Assembly: GCA_029338835.1 (NCBI GenBank)
Contig: JAQYBD010000100.1
Span: forward strand, 1-45,771
DNA length: 45,771 nt
Reading direction: 5' to 3'
Origin: Selenomonadaceae bacterium
Lineage (GTDB): Bacteria; Bacillota; Negativicutes; Selenomonadales; Selenomonadaceae
How positions within the stretch are numbered: the stretch's first letter is position 1; every line of letters begins with the position of its first letter. The notes beneath the pieces were generated by a model, which saw only the letters and a program-made list of their open reading frames with translations, did not search any database and was not told the DNA's origin. Position numbers and translations under genes: made by a program. Below, in pieces: positions 17,047-25,021 of this stretch.

Positions 17047-18195
17047 TTACAAATAGGCATATGGACTGACGGGCTCGCCGTTCTGCCGTACCTCAAAATG
17101 GCAGTGCGGACCAGTGGAATTCCCGGTTGAACCGCAATAAGCGATGGTCTGCCCCTGGCTCACGGACTGCCCTTCGGAAACAGCCAGAGACTGATTATGA
17201 CCGTAAAGCGTCGTGATGCCGCCGCCATGATTGATGATGACCGCATTGCCATAGCCGGAAATCCAGCCTGCGTATTCAACGGTACCACTCTGCGCGGCAT
17301 GGATGCTTTGTCCATAGTCGCCACCAATATCAACGCCGCTGTGAAAGCGCTGCGCACCAGTGATCGGGTGAATGCGCCAGCCGAATTCTGAGGTAACCGT
17401 CCCTGCCAACGGCCAGATCATCGCACCGGATCCTGACACCATCACACCGCTGTCGCCGCGTTCACGGATCATCGCACCGACCTGGCGCGAAGCAGCCATG
17501 AGTTCCTCATACTGCTGATCGATGAGCGCTTTATCTGTCTTGAGCCGCTCTATGAGCGCCTGCTGACGGGCTACCTTTTCTTCCATATCCTGGCGGGCCT
17601 TGTGCGCCCGGTTTTCCTGCTCAGCCTGCGTTTCCCGGTCTTTTTCAAGCTCCGCCTGCGCCAGCTCAAGCTGATCCCTGACAGCAGCCACTTCCGTCAC
17701 GAGTCCATAGTCACGCCGGATGATGCGTTTCAGGAGATCCATGCGTGTCATCAGGTCATTGAAGTCTTTCGCACCAAACAACACATCGAGGTAGGAAATC
17801 TGACCATGGATGTAGATATCGCGCACGCGTTTGCCGAGTGCCCGGCGCTTGCTATCATATTCACGCTGGAGTTCCTGCAGCGCGGATTCATTCTCCCGCA
17901 TACGTGCTTCCGTAGCATCCAGTTCGGCCTTGCGGGCCTGGTGTTCCTTGACGGCTGCATCAGCAGCCTCATCGATGGCTCGTTTTTCCTCGGACACATT
18001 ATCGATTTTCTGCTGCAACTCATTGCTCTGGCGCAATTTGCCGGCGGCCTGATCCTCGTAGCTCTCGCCATGATTTGTCAGAGCTGCCGCGGATAATACC
18101 GCAGGCTGCGCCAGCAGGCAGGCAGATAGGCAAAGGCTCAGCCACCGCTGCCGCCAGCCCCCTTTCAGTACGTGCTGCACATGACACACTCCCAT
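17047..18195 (-). CDS. EnvC/PcsB-like murein hydrolase activator, coiled coil plus M23
   Basis: A 382-residue exported protein: signal peptide (about 1-37, LSLCLSACLLAQPAVLSAAA), a long coiled coil (about 45-245, rich in Glu/Lys/Gln/Arg) and a C-terminal M23 LytM domain (about 265-380). The LytM zinc-site residues seem present (GWRIHP, HSGVDIGGDYG, PHCHFEVRQNG), so unlike E. coli EnvC it could be a real endopeptidase. Directly downstream of ftsX in the same operon, it should be the periplasmic partner of the FtsEX complex, which works through such coiled-coil proteins to switch on wall cleavage at the septum. The ATG at 18195 has an AGGGAG site. Confidence 0.93.
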   Translation of the reverse strand: MGVCHVQHVLKGGWRQRWLSLCLSACLLAQPAVLSAAALTNHGESYEDQAAGKLRQSNELQQKIDNVSEEKRAIDEAADAAVKEHQARKAELDATEARMRENESALQELQREYDSKRRALGKRVRDIYIHGQISYLDVLFGAKDFNDLMTRMDLLKRIIRRDYGLVTEVAAVRDQLELAQAELEKDRETQAEQENRAHKARQDMEEKVARQQALIERLKTDKALIDQQYEELMAASRQVGAMIRERGDSGVMVSGSGAMIWPLAGTVTSEFGWRIHPITGAQRFHSGVDIGGDYGQSIHAAQSGTVEYAGWISGYGNAVIINHGGGITTLYGHNQSLAVSEGQSVSQGQTIAYCGSTGNSTGPHCHFEVRQNGEPVSPYAYL

Positions 18196-18220
18196 CGTTT
18201 TGCTCCCTTCCCCATGCGGC

Positions 18221-19108
18221 TCAGACTTTCAGGAAACGCTTGAGCGAGATGGTCGACCCCAGCGCACCGATAAAGATACCAGCTGCCAGGATGGCCAGCG
18301 TCACATAATTCATGAATGGATACTGCGGCAACAGCGGGAAGAAAGCAAGCGTATCGTAAATCTTGGCCGCCATGGCCGCATAAAAGCTCCGCAGGACGAG
18401 TGCAGAAAGCAAGCCGCCGGCAAACCCCATGACCACGCCCTCCAACAGGAATGGCCAGCGAATAAACCAGTCCGTCGCTCCCACATATTTCATGATGGCA
18501 ATCTCTTTGCGCCGTGCGAAGACGGTAAGACGGATGGTATTGGATATGATGAATAGCGTCGCACCGCACAAAAGCACCATGAGTACCAGCCCAAAGATGC
18601 GGATAAGGCGTGTGATATCAAAGAGATGTGTCGCCACATCCTGTCCATAGCGGGCTTCCTCCACGCCGTCAAATTGCCCGATGGTCCCAGCGGCCGTCTC
18701 GACAAAGGCCGGGTCTTCAACCGTCACCGCAAAGGAATCCGGCAGAGGGTTCTCGTCGCCAAGCGCATCGAGCAGATACCCTTGGTCGCCAAGCCTCTCC
18801 CGCAGGCGCTGCTCAGCCTCTGCCCTGTCTACATAAGTGACATCATTGATGCCGGCCAGCCCTTCGATTTCCTGCTGGATACTTTCTTTGCGCGCCTCAC
18901 TCACCCCATCTTCCAGGTAAACGTTGATCTGCACCTGGGATTCCAGCGTAGAAGCCAGGCGGTTCATATTGAGTACGAGCAGCAAGAATACGCCGAGTAC
19001 AAACAGGGAAACCGTGACCGTGCCAATGGATGCGAACGTCATCCAGTTGTTGCGCTTGAGAGAACGGAATACCTCCTGGATGAAATACTCGCTGGTCCTA
19101 AGCTTCAT
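18221..19108 (-). CDS. ftsX: Cell division protein FtsX
   Basis: A 295-residue membrane protein with four helices: helix 1 at about 22-46, a periplasmic domain (about 47-170) and three C-terminal helices ending with a short tail. SLKRNNWMTFASIGTVTVSL at the N-terminus and ARRKEIAIMKYVGATDWFIRWPF later in the sequence are typical. I start at the ATG at 19108, eight bases after GGAGG; it overlaps ftsE by 11 bases. The open frame extends to 19342 upstream only because it shadows ftsE. FtsX relays ATP hydrolysis by FtsE to the periplasmic M23 protein encoded next. Confidence 0.95.
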   Translation of the reverse strand: MKLRTSEYFIQEVFRSLKRNNWMTFASIGTVTVSLFVLGVFLLLVLNMNRLASTLESQVQINVYLEDGVSEARKESIQQEIEGLAGINDVTYVDRAEAEQRLRERLGDQGYLLDALGDENPLPDSFAVTVEDPAFVETAAGTIGQFDGVEEARYGQDVATHLFDITRLIRIFGLVLMVLLCGATLFIISNTIRLTVFARRKEIAIMKYVGATDWFIRWPFLLEGVVMGFAGGLLSALVLRSFYAAMAAKIYDTLAFFPLLPQYPFMNYVTLAILAAGIFIGALGSTISLKRFLKV

Positions 19109-19784
19109 ATCCATATCCTCCTCGTTCTTCGTCGCGCACGATGCGCCCGTCTTCGATGGCAATGACGCGGCGCTGCATGGTATCAACGATAGTCTTGTCA
19201 TGCGTCGCCATGACGATAGTCGTGCCAGCCAGGTTGATGCGATTGAAGATATCCATGATATCCCAGCTCGTCTCGGGGTCGAGATTGCCCGTCGGCTCAT
19301 CGGCAATGACAATGGCCGGGTCGTTGACGATGGCACGGGCAATCGCTACGCGCTGCTGCTCGCCGCCGGAGAGCTGCGAGGGAAAGCAGCGGTACTTGTC
19401 GCGCAGTCCCACGACATCGAGTACCGCGTTGACACTGCGCTGCATCAGGCGGCGCGGTGCCTCGATGACCTGCATGGCAAATGCCACATTCTCAAAAACG
19501 GTCTTATCGGGCAGCAGTCGATAATCTTGGAAGATGACGCCCAGCCCACGCCGCAGGTAGGGAACCTCAGAACGCTTCATATGGACGACATCGCGTCCAT
19601 TGACGAGCAGCTGTCCCCGGGTCGGCAATTCTTCACGGAACAGCATCTTGATGAACGTCGACTTGCCCGCACCACTGGCACCGACAATAAAGACAAATTC
19701 TCCCGCCTCAATGTCGACACTGACATGGTCGAGCGCAGCCGTACCATTGCCGTAAATTTTTGATACATTGCGCATGTGAATCAT
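19098..19784 (-). CDS. ftsE: Cell division ATP-binding protein FtsE
   Basis: A 228-residue ABC ATPase, exactly the usual FtsE length. Walker A GASGAGKSTFIKML, Q-loop GVIFQDYRLLPDKTVFENV, signature [15 protein letters not shown], Walker [16 protein letters not shown] and switch His in MATHDK are intact; QDYRLLPDKTV is diagnostic for FtsE. I choose the ATG at 19784 because GGAGG lies about 10 bases upstream; the open frame begins at 19817 without a good site. It is first in the ftsE-ftsX-M23-ctpA operon. No promoter is obvious in the 78 bases before it. Confidence 0.95.
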   Translation of the reverse strand: MIHMRNVSKIYGNGTAALDHVSVDIEAGEFVFIVGASGAGKSTFIKMLFREELPTRGQLLVNGRDVVHMKRSEVPYLRRGLGVIFQDYRLLPDKTVFENVAFAMQVIEAPRRLMQRSVNAVLDVVGLRDKYRCFPSQLSGGEQQRVAIARAIVNDPAIVIADEPTGNLDPETSWDIMDIFNRINLAGTTIVMATHDKTIVDTMQRRVIAIEDGRIVRDEERGGYGYEA

Positions 19785-19828
19785 ATACGAACTTCCTCCA
19801 GAATCACCAATACTCAAAGATGCACAAA

Positions 19829-19851
19829 AGAGGACCCCAGCGGAGTCCTCT
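19829..19851 (-). terminator. Terminator of the csaB operon
   Basis: A stem of seven bp (19829-19835 with 19845-19851), extended inward by two further pairs after one mismatch, with a short T tract (TCTTTT) on the minus strand, follows the csaB stop at 19863 and precedes ftsE. Confidence 0.65.
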
Positions 19852-19862
19852 CGTGATGGTTC

Positions 19863-20957
19863 TCAATCCTCTATGAGGTTCAATGCCAGCTCCGCATTGC
19901 GTGCCGCAAGATTGCGCAGCACCGACAGCAGCTCGGCATTCTTCTTGCGGAAAGCAGCCTTGTCCTGCCATTTGCGACGCACCTCCTGCATGAGGGCATC
20001 GGCTGTGACCGTATCCAGGCTGCCGACAGGCTGCTCACCAATGGAATCGAGGAAACGGTCAATCTTGGGATCATAGGAAATGCCGATCATCGGCACGCCC
20101 ATGACACCGGCGAAGATCAAGGCATGCAGGCGAATGGCTATCATCAGATCCATATTGCCGACCAGGGACAGGAATTCGCTCGTCGTATACTCATCATGGA
20201 GTACCGTATAGGGCTCCTTTGTCAGTGCAGCAATGGAATCCGCCGCCCGCACATCCTCAGGGAACTGCATGGGCAGGAAGACCACGCGCGCCGAAAGCTC
20301 ACGCACGATGCGGTCGGATACTTCCGCCATGACCTCCTTGAAACGCGTCTCATGCTGCCAATCGCGGACGGAGATGCCCACGACCGGCTTAGCGCCATCG
20401 GCATGATAAGCATGAAAGATGGCGCGGCCTGCCGCTTTATCAACGGGATGAATGGCCAGCACAGGGTCTGCCGTACACTCGATGACCGGTTTCGTGATAC
20501 CGAGACGCGAAAGTTCTGCCAGAGAGCCCTTGTCGCGCACAGTGATGAGATTGACGCGATTGCCGATCACACGCATGGCAAAACCTGCCAGCCTGCCGAT
20601 GATGGGGCCAATCCCCTGAGCGTAAAGCATGACCTTCTTGCCCAGCAGCAAGGCTAGGAAAATGATTGCCAGATAATAATAGAGGCTCCGTCGGCTCGTG
20701 ACATTCTGCAAGAGACTGCCACCACCGCTGATGAGCATATCCGCCCGATAAAGCTCCCGGATAATCGCAGGAAAACGGAGCCAGGAAACGGATTCGACGC
20801 CATGGCGGCGGCTCGTATCGGCAGGGTTTGCCGATATCACCGTGATATGAAGTTTTGGGTCGAGATCCCCGAGAACCTCGAGCATGGCAGCCAGCATGGC
20901 CTCATCCCCGGCATTCTTGGAGCCGTAATATCCCGATACGACAATCCGTCTCTCCAT
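19863..20957 (-). CDS. csaB: Polysaccharide pyruvyl transferase CsaB
   Basis: A 364-residue cytoplasmic enzyme that transfers pyruvate from PEP onto a wall-associated sugar. N-terminal GYYGSKNAGDEAMLAAML and SGGGSLLQN (about residue 85), VMLYAQGIGP (about 120) and a C-terminal RLHALIFAGVMGVPMIGISY are the family hallmarks. Pyruvylated wall polymers are ligands of SLH domains, by which S-layer proteins, or in Negativicutes the outer membrane protein OmpM, attach to the wall. The ATG overlaps the stop of the DUF5693 gene (TGATG), so the two are translationally coupled. A terminator follows. Confidence 0.92.
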   Translation of the reverse strand: MERRIVVSGYYGSKNAGDEAMLAAMLEVLGDLDPKLHITVISANPADTSRRHGVESVSWLRFPAIIRELYRADMLISGGGSLLQNVTSRRSLYYYLAIIFLALLLGKKVMLYAQGIGPIIGRLAGFAMRVIGNRVNLITVRDKGSLAELSRLGITKPVIECTADPVLAIHPVDKAAGRAIFHAYHADGAKPVVGISVRDWQHETRFKEVMAEVSDRIVRELSARVVFLPMQFPEDVRAADSIAALTKEPYTVLHDEYTTSEFLSLVGNMDLMIAIRLHALIFAGVMGVPMIGISYDPKIDRFLDSIGEQPVGSLDTVTADALMQEVRRKWQDKAAFRKKNAELLSVLRNLAARNAELALNLIED

Positions 20958-23035
20958 CAGTCTGCATTTCTCTCCTTTTCATTTTCGTGGGCATGACGCG
21001 CTCTGGCCAGGATCATCTGCCAGAGTTCCACCAGGATCATAGCTGCCGCACCGATACCAGCCCCCAGTACAATGCCGCCAATGCCGCGCATGAACGACAT
21101 ATAAACCGGCGTACGCATATGTGCAAAAGTTTCAACCATCGACCCCTGGCCAATGGTTGCCACAAGGACCAAGGCAAAGAATACCATGGTCGGCCATTTG
21201 CGCAGGACAGCCATCGCGGCCAGCATGAAGGCCGGATGACCGATCAGCAACTCCTTGGTGCGCGGACGCGCGTAAAAAGCCTGTTCGAGGAAGGCTCGGA
21301 AGCGGAGTTCCGTCTGTGATACGGGCATGCCGGAAGTATGGCCGCTGCGGGCCACGAATACAATTCCCGCCACCAGGACAAGGAAGAGCCCGATCAATGT
21401 CTTGACCTTGACTGGCATATCAAGGATGCGCTTGAGCTGTTCCATGACACCCTGCGTATCATCCATGCGACCATCGAAAATATCGAAACGCTGCAGGAAG
21501 GCGATGCCCACAAGGACAAGAGGCAACACGAACGTCAGCTTGATGCCGCGGAAAATATTGAACTCGAGGAAGTACGGCGTATCCGCCAGCGAAGCCGACA
21601 GATATGCAGCACCGATGTACGAAAGGGCGCCCGTCACAAAAAGAGCCACTGCTGCCGTCACGAGCAGACGGATGAAGTGGATGCGGGTCTTCTCATGGAA
21701 GGCACGCACGCGATCCAGCTGGAAAATGACAGCCAGCGCAGGAAAGACATTGGCACTGGCCAAGGCCGCAACCACACGGATCTTCGAGCCATTGCCCATG
21801 AGTACCGGCACCGCGGCCAGCAAGCCGAAAGCCAGGAACAAGATGAACTGGTAACGCGGACGCGCATTGAGGCGCGGGATGACGAGCGAAAGGTAAAGTA
21901 CGCCGGCTGCAGCCACGCCCAGCATGACCAGCGCGCGCAGGATGACGGACGGATTGTAAATGGCAAACGTGCCGGCCGGGCCGATGGTATAGCCATGAGC
22001 AACCAGCTTATCATGCGTTGCCTTGAAGTAATCCATATTCGTCTTCAAGAGGCTCATATTCGGCGATGGCTTGTCATAGATGCGCAAAAGGTCAATGCGG
22101 ATGTTGCGTTCCTCATCCGTATTGGACCAGCGTTCCACAGCCGTATCGATCTTGAGTTTCGGCTGTTCATCTTTGGGAATGGAGTACAGACGTGCGACAT
22201 GATCATAACCGAGTCCCTTGGCGATCTCCTCCATGCCATCCTGCTTATAGAACTGCAGCTGGGTCGTTGCCTCAATGAGTCCGAGGTTGATATCGTGTGC
22301 CTTCATCTCATCGATGGTCGTCTGCAACGCTTGCGGGGCACCAAGAGACTGATTGCCGGAAAAGACGATCTCAGAGATACGGAAGCCATCCAGACGCTGG
22401 AATACAGCCTTGACGTCATCCGGCGTGCATTCCTCATAATTGCTCGGACGTGCCAGGACATAAAAACCAGCATCGTTTACTGCTTTCATCTCATCGGTGG
22501 GCATGCCGAGATTCATCTTGATGAACGATTCATAATGCGCCTTGACAGCAAGGACTTCCTCCGAACCGACCGTAAGGATCTTGACCCGGTCTTCGCCGAG
22601 GCGGCGCAGCAGATCTTCCTTGACTTCCCGATATGTTTGCGGGTCATGGCCCACGACATAGACCTCGCTGCCCTGGATTTCCCCGGTTGCCACGAGCTGA
22701 CGCCAGACAGGATCAGAAAGCGTCCCGGCATGATAACCGGCAAGGATCTGACTGCCCGGCAAAGCTGTAGCTTTGCCGTTTTCATTGAGTTTCTTGAAGG
22801 TCGTCTCATAGACGGCCAGCGAAGTGATTCCCGCTTCCTTGGCCTGTTGCAGGACGACATGTTCCGGCAGACCCTCACGCTGTGCAAGTTCCTGGAGGCC
22901 TTCGTAGTCAATGGCCATATCGACCTGGCGATTGGCCTGTTCCACGGCATGGCGCTGGAAACCGATTGCCAGCGCTGCCAGCAGCCCGATCACGATGACA
23001 GCGATGAGCCATCGATTGTATTTGAAATCCTTCAT
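20957..23035 (-). CDS. DUF5693 family large membrane protein
   Basis: A 692-residue protein with one N-terminal membrane segment (WLIAVIVIGLLAALAIGF), an extracytoplasmic domain of about 330 residues and then about eight to nine membrane helices in the C-terminal half. The soluble part begins with DYEGLQELAQREGLPEH and contains LAVYETTFKKLNENGKA, features I associate with DUF5693. No enzymatic motif is recognised. Members of this family sit next to csaB in other Firmicutes, as here, which suggests a part in synthesis or export of the pyruvylated wall polymer; that is inference from context. An AAGGTGG site precedes the ATG. Confidence 0.8.
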   Translation of the reverse strand: MKDFKYNRWLIAVIVIGLLAALAIGFQRHAVEQANRQVDMAIDYEGLQELAQREGLPEHVVLQQAKEAGITSLAVYETTFKKLNENGKATALPGSQILAGYHAGTLSDPVWRQLVATGEIQGSEVYVVGHDPQTYREVKEDLLRRLGEDRVKILTVGSEEVLAVKAHYESFIKMNLGMPTDEMKAVNDAGFYVLARPSNYEECTPDDVKAVFQRLDGFRISEIVFSGNQSLGAPQALQTTIDEMKAHDINLGLIEATTQLQFYKQDGMEEIAKGLGYDHVARLYSIPKDEQPKLKIDTAVERWSNTDEERNIRIDLLRIYDKPSPNMSLLKTNMDYFKATHDKLVAHGYTIGPAGTFAIYNPSVILRALVMLGVAAAGVLYLSLVIPRLNARPRYQFILFLAFGLLAAVPVLMGNGSKIRVVAALASANVFPALAVIFQLDRVRAFHEKTRIHFIRLLVTAAVALFVTGALSYIGAAYLSASLADTPYFLEFNIFRGIKLTFVLPLVLVGIAFLQRFDIFDGRMDDTQGVMEQLKRILDMPVKVKTLIGLFLVLVAGIVFVARSGHTSGMPVSQTELRFRAFLEQAFYARPRTKELLIGHPAFMLAAMAVLRKWPTMVFFALVLVATIGQGSMVETFAHMRTPVYMSFMRGIGGIVLGAGIGAAAMILVELWQMILARARHAHENEKERNAD

Positions 23036-23074
23036 TTGCCAAAAACCACCTTATCTCATCATTCCCTACGTGCG

Positions 23075-23773
23075 TCAGCGACGTACCGATTCCCCTGCCA
23101 CGACCAGGATGCTGTCCGCACGCTGCTCCACACGCTGTATCTGCATGCCAGACGGCAATTGTTCCGGTTTCACGAGCTGGATCTTAGTGACGAGTTCACC
23201 TAGATGCATGCTGCCAAAGGGCGAGTCCGTCACTTCAAGTTGATCCGTCACAAAATAGAGCGAACCGGCTTCTGCCGCCATATGCCCAGTCAGCGAAATT
23301 CCAGCCCGGCGTCCCAATACTTTTGCATCTGCCGTCGCCACGATATTGTCATCCGTGACCGTCACCTGCAGATTGTCAGCCTGCTTGAGCTTCGCAGCCA
23401 ATGCCTCGCGCAGGCTCTCAGCGTCAAAGGTACCGAGCAGCGAGAGTGCATGTCCGTCCGAAAGTTTCAAGTTGCCATGGAAAAGTTCTCCACAGTCAAT
23501 CTGCACATCGCGGCCCGTGAGTTTGAGTTCCCGAGCCCGCAACTGACCGATCCTGCCATTACGCACTACCACGCTGAGCTGGTCAACATGACCGGCTGCC
23601 AGGAAGAGGCGCGGCGTCGAGGACATGGCCACCTCGACATCATTTGTCGCGAACTTGTGAGACAACCGCGACGCCACAGCCTCCTCCATCAAGAAAGGTA
23701 ACAGCAGCTCGCCAAGCACGATTAATATTATGAAGAACAAGCCCGCAATAGTCAAGGTTTTTCGCAATTTCAT
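23075..23773 (-). CDS. DUF2993 (LmeA-like) lipid-binding protein
   Basis: A 232-residue protein with an N-terminal signal anchor (IAGLFFIILIVLGELLLPFL) and one periplasmic domain. The run VASRLSHKFATNDVEVAMSS near residue 35 and the alternating strands ending in RVEQRADSILVVAGESV resemble DUF2993, a fold related to TULIP lipid-binding proteins such as mycobacterial LmeA. I start at the ATG at 23773, ten bases after AGGTGA; an upstream in-frame start at 23833 has no site. It lies between prfB and the DUF5693-csaB pair with the same orientation and may belong to the envelope operon. Family call is by resemblance. Confidence 0.7.
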   Translation of the reverse strand: MKLRKTLTIAGLFFIILIVLGELLLPFLMEEAVASRLSHKFATNDVEVAMSSTPRLFLAAGHVDQLSVVVRNGRIGQLRARELKLTGRDVQIDCGELFHGNLKLSDGHALSLLGTFDAESLREALAAKLKQADNLQVTVTDDNIVATADAKVLGRRAGISLTGHMAAEAGSLYFVTDQLEVTDSPFGSMHLGELVTKIQLVKPEQLPSGMQIQRVEQRADSILVVAGESVRR

Positions 23774-23801
23774 CCCCCCGCAATCACCTGTCAATGGAAC
23801 A

Positions 23802-23830
23802 AGGAGCCAGAAGCTCAGCCCCTGACTCCT
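23802..23830 (-). terminator. Probable terminator of prfB
   Basis: A 9-bp stem with one mismatch (23802-23810 with 23822-23830) follows the prfB stop at 23843 on the minus strand. The downstream T content is modest. Confidence 0.45.
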
Positions 23831-23842
23831 CAAACGGATTCA

Positions 23843-24949
23843 TTAAATTTCGTGATTTGCCTTTGCTGCCAGAAAAGCACGGATGAACATATCGATATCG
23901 CCATCCATGACGGCCTGGACGTTGCCCGTTTCAACATTCGTGCGATGATCCTTGACCATCGTGTAAGGCTGGAATACATAGGAGCGGATCTGGCTACCCC
24001 ACTCGATCTTCTGCTGGTCGCCTTCCAGTTTCGCCAGCTCGGCTTCCTTTTTCTCCATCTCCAGCTCAAAGAGCTTGGCGCGCAGCATCTTGAGGCACTG
24101 CTCGCGGTTCTGCAGCTGGGAGCGTTCATTCTGGCACTGTACAACGATACCCGTCGGCTCATGCGTCATGCGGACAGCAGAAGACGTCTTGTTGATATGC
24201 TGACCGCCGGCACCCGATGCACGATACGTATCGACACGTACATCCGACATATTGATGTTGACTTCGACATTATCATCGATTTCCGGCATGATGTCGCAGG
24301 CAGCAAAAGAAGTATGACGACGCGCCTGTGCATCGAACGGGGAAATGCGCACCAGACGATGGATACCTTTTTCCGACTTGAGGAAACCGTACGCGTTATG
24401 CCCCTTGATGAAAAGCGTCGCACTCTTGACACCGGCTTCATCACCAGGCAGCAGATCTGCCGTCTCTACGGAAAAACCATGACGCTCTGCCCAGCGGCCA
24501 TACATGCGCAGGAGCATCTGTGTCCAGTCCTGCGCCTCCGTTCCACCCGCACCGGCATGCAGCGTCAGGATCGCATTGTTTGCATCGTAAGGACCTGAAA
24601 GCAGGACTTCAAGCTGCAGGGCCTCGAGCCCCTCAGCCACAGCATCGAGTTCAGATTGGACATCGCCCTCCATGCTCTCATCCTGCTCTTCCATCCCCAT
24701 TTCCCAAAGGGTTTGGGCATCTTCGAATTTCGCGACAAGATTCTTGTACTTGTCAACGCTGATCTTGACATCGTTGAGTTCCTGATTGATTTTCTGGGCT
24801 TTTTCTGCATCGTCCCAGAACGTCGGTTCACCCATCTTGTATTCGAGCTCGGCAATCTTCTCTTCCTTGGCCGGAACCTCGAGGGATTCGCCCATCTGGT
24901 CCAGCTTTTCCTGGAGTTCGCCGAGACGCGGTTTCAAATCTTCTAACAT
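23843..24949 (-). CDS. prfB: Peptide chain release factor 2
   Basis: A 368-residue release factor that reads UAA and UGA stop codons. The SPF tripeptide that recognises UGA/UAA is visible in VRISPFDAQARRHTS, and the GGQ loop that triggers hydrolysis in RASGAGGQHINKTSS. The N-terminal helical domain and C-terminal region have standard length. The start at 24949 (MLEDLKPRL) has AAAGGA upstream. The reading frame is continuous: the in-frame UGA and frameshift signal found near codon 25 of prfB in many bacteria are absent, so the autoregulatory frameshift is missing here. It follows secA by 72 bases, an arrangement common in Firmicutes. Confidence 0.97.
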   Translation of the reverse strand: MLEDLKPRLGELQEKLDQMGESLEVPAKEEKIAELEYKMGEPTFWDDAEKAQKINQELNDVKISVDKYKNLVAKFEDAQTLWEMGMEEQDESMEGDVQSELDAVAEGLEALQLEVLLSGPYDANNAILTLHAGAGGTEAQDWTQMLLRMYGRWAERHGFSVETADLLPGDEAGVKSATLFIKGHNAYGFLKSEKGIHRLVRISPFDAQARRHTSFAACDIMPEIDDNVEVNINMSDVRVDTYRASGAGGQHINKTSSAVRMTHEPTGIVVQCQNERSQLQNREQCLKMLRAKLFELEMEKKEAELAKLEGDQQKIEWGSQIRSYVFQPYTMVKDHRTNVETGNVQAVMDGDIDMFIRAFLAAKANHEI

Positions 24950-25021
24950 GATATCCTTTCTCTCCTCATAACCCAGGGCCTTGCGGCCCGTCATCGGCAG
25001 GATGGCTGCCAGCAGGCGCCA

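Noticed and set aside
19109..19342. N-terminal extension of the FtsX reading frame
   Set aside because: It overlaps ftsE in another frame; the typical FtsX N-terminus and a GGAGG site define the start at 19108.
21338..23203. Long plus-strand open frame (621 codons) opposite the DUF5693 gene
   Set aside because: Antisense shadow; the His/Gln/Arg-rich, low-hydrophobicity translation has no domain, while the minus strand has a signal anchor and membrane helices.
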